Part shown: positions 29,789 through 30,987 of the stretch, piece after piece | Layout: the number at the start of each line of letters is the position of its first letter | Position numbering within the stretch: position 1 is the stretch's first letter | Source: an uncultured Clostridia bacterium | GTDB lineage: Bacteria; Bacillota; Clostridia; Christensenellales; Aristaeellaceae | NCBI GenBank assembly: GCA_934631985.1 | Contig: CAKTYE010000026.1 | Coordinates: 1 to 30,987, forward strand | Direction of reading: 5' to 3' | Length of the DNA stretch: 30,987 nucleotides | Translations under genes and position numbers: made by a program | The notes under the pieces: generated by a model | Told to the model about the DNA's origin: nothing | The model's input: the letters and a program-made list of their open reading frames with translations, nothing else | The model's database searches: none

Positions 29789-30936
29789 TTCTGATCGGCC
29801 TCCTTCCGCAGGGTCGCGTCCGCCTTCCGCGCCGCCCGACGGGTCATGACCTGCCGGAAGAACAGCACGAAGCCGCACATGTAGATGATGACCGCAGAGA
29901 TCAGATCAGAAATCTGCGAGCTGTACATGGAGCGATCCACATACGCGCCGCCGAAGGTAATGTGCTGAATGAAGAAGGAAGCGAAGATGGTTCCCAGCGG
30001 ATGCAGGCCGCCCAGGAAGGCCGCCGCAATGCCGTTGAAGCCCATGGCAGGCACAGCGGACTGCGACACCGCCCATTCCTCAAAGCCGGAAAGGAACATG
30101 AAGCCCGCACCGATGCCCGCCAGTGCACCCGCGATGCCCATGGTCAGGATGGTGTTGTACTTCTCGCGCATGCCGCAATACTTCGCCGCGTTCTTGTTCA
30201 GGCCCGTGGCCTTCAGCTCATAGCCCAGCTTCGTCTTGCTCAGCAGCACCCAGATCAGGATGGCAATCACCACCGCCATGGGGATAGCGATGGTCACATA
30301 GCGGTTGTTGGAAAAGAGCTTTTCCAGCCCCAGGGAAGGGATCATCGCGCTGGGGTTGCCCTGGGCCAGCTTGATGGTGTAGGGGCTGTTGCCGTCCTTC
30401 ACCGTCATCAGCAGGCTGTTGACCGCATACAGGCTGATCCAGTTCAGCATGATGCAGGAGATGACCTCATTCACGTTGCAATAGGCCTTCAGCGCACCAG
30501 AGATGCACGCCAGCAGCGCACCGGCAAGCGCCGCCGCCAGCAGGCACACATACCAGGGCAGGTTCCAGGCCAAGGCACAGTACAGCGCCGCGCCTGCGCC
30601 CACCACATACTGGCCCGCAGCACCAATGTTGAACAGGCCGACCTTGTAGGCAAACAGCACCGACAGGCCGCACATCAGCAAGGGGGCCGTCTTCACCAGC
30701 GTGTTGCCCAGATACTTCAGCTGAGCCGCTTCGCTGTTATACTTCCAGAAGTTTTTGACGATCACCACAATGGCTTCCCATGCGTACAGCGTACCCGTGT
30801 CCGGGTTCACCGTGTGGTTGATCAGCAGCAGCACCACAAAGCCGACCAGCAGTCCCAGCACAATGCACAGCAGCGATGCCAGAATGGTCTGCACGCCGGG
30901 CAGCTGCAAAAAGCTCTTGCGCGTCTTTTTTTTCAT
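29785..30936 (-). CDS. ABC transporter permease, nucleoside/BMP type (YufP/NupP-like)
   Basis: A 383-residue permease, the larger partner of the pair. It has a basic N-terminus (MKKKTRKS), a first membrane helix, an extracytoplasmic loop, then a core with KVGLFNIGAAGQYVVGAGAA (about 98-117), NVNEVISCIMLNW, the coupling segment TKLGYELKATGLNKNAAKYCGM and MGFNGIAAAFLGGLHPLG. GGGAGGAG precedes the ATG; this site lies inside the end of the ATPase gene. Together with YufQ-like and the ATPase it makes a complete membrane complex, lacking only the binding lipoprotein, which would lie beyond the window. Confidence 0.93.
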   Translation of the reverse strand: MKKKTRKSFLQLPGVQTILASLLCIVLGLLVGFVVLLLINHTVNPDTGTLYAWEAIVVIVKNFWKYNSEAAQLKYLGNTLVKTAPLLMCGLSVLFAYKVGLFNIGAAGQYVVGAGAALYCALAWNLPWYVCLLAAALAGALLACISGALKAYCNVNEVISCIMLNWISLYAVNSLLMTVKDGNSPYTIKLAQGNPSAMIPSLGLEKLFSNNRYVTIAIPMAVVIAILIWVLLSKTKLGYELKATGLNKNAAKYCGMREKYNTILTMGIAGALAGIGAGFMFLSGFEEWAVSQSAVPAMGFNGIAAAFLGGLHPLGTIFASFFIQHITFGGAYVDRSMYSSQISDLISAVIIYMCGFVLFFRQVMTRRAARKADATLRKEADQK

Positions 30937-30939
30937 TGC

Positions 30940-30987
30940 TTACCGCTCCTCCCGCTTGGCGCCTGCCATGTACAGACCCATTTCTTC
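30940..30987 (-). CDS. ABC transporter ATP-binding protein, C-terminal tail (partial)
   Basis: Only the last 15 codons and the stop are in the window, reading EEMGLYMAGAKREER. This resembles the end of YufO/NupO-type double-ATPase subunits (EIGLLMTG-like). It directly precedes the YufP-like gene, with 3 bp between the stop and that ATG. Identity rests on this tail and on gene order. Confidence 0.7.
   Translation of the reverse strand, partial: EEMGLYMAGAKREER

Overview
The window reads as a GC-rich, Gram-positive, spore-forming Clostridia-type genome, probably from an anaerobic gut or fermentative lineage. The grounds are a SpoIID gene, the Firmicutes-type glgBCDA operon with a GlgD subunit, a Feo operon with a FeoB-associated Cys-rich peptide, a DUF3793-flavodoxin pair, strong AGGAGG ribosome binding sites and dispersed hairpin repeats. 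No rRNA, tRNA, CRISPR array, phage gene or transposase was seen. The species cannot be named from this alone.

Layout. 1-1860 (minus): obg-yhbY, with an attenuator-like hairpin in the obg leader. 2059-3549 (minus): a GH1 beta-glucosidase. 3561-3987 (minus): a small protein made of 21-residue GLFG repeats. 4047-5570 (plus): a PfkB sugar kinase overlapping a YbaK-type tRNA deacylase. 5580-9634 (minus): feoA-feoA-feoB-Cys-rich peptide, a terminator, a DtxR-like regulator and a membrane-anchored HMA protein. 9716-11034 (plus): DUF3793 protein and flavodoxin, transcribed divergently from feo. 11043-12411 (minus): a secreted protein of unknown function. 12551-13738 (minus): a CaCA antiporter behind a yybP-ykoY (Mn2+) riboswitch. 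13779-17970 (minus): a cation/proton antiporter behind a fluoride riboswitch, then recO, a metallophosphoesterase and mnmE. 17974-20425 (plus): an RNA m5C methyltransferase and a MATE exporter. 20426-21139: a gene-free stretch full of hairpin repeats. 21140-27450 (minus): glgB-glgC-glgD-glgA. 27701-28836 (plus): spoIID. 28786-30987 (minus): a nucleoside/BMP-type ABC importer (ATPase tail and two permeases).

How the parts work together. The strongest theme is metal and ion homeostasis controlled by sequence elements that can be read directly. In the feo/DUF3793 divergent region two sigma-A promoters are overlaid by five dyads built from GTTAA/GTTAG half-sites, which suggests one iron-responsive repressor controlling both Fe(II) uptake and an iron-sparing flavodoxin pair. 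Two antiporters each have a promoter, aptamer and terminator in series: one reads Mn2+, the other fluoride. The fluoride-controlled antiporter seems to lack about two helices near its C-terminus. The glycogen operon is complete for ADP-glucose synthesis, chain elongation and branching.

All family assignments are from reading motifs by eye; no database search was run.
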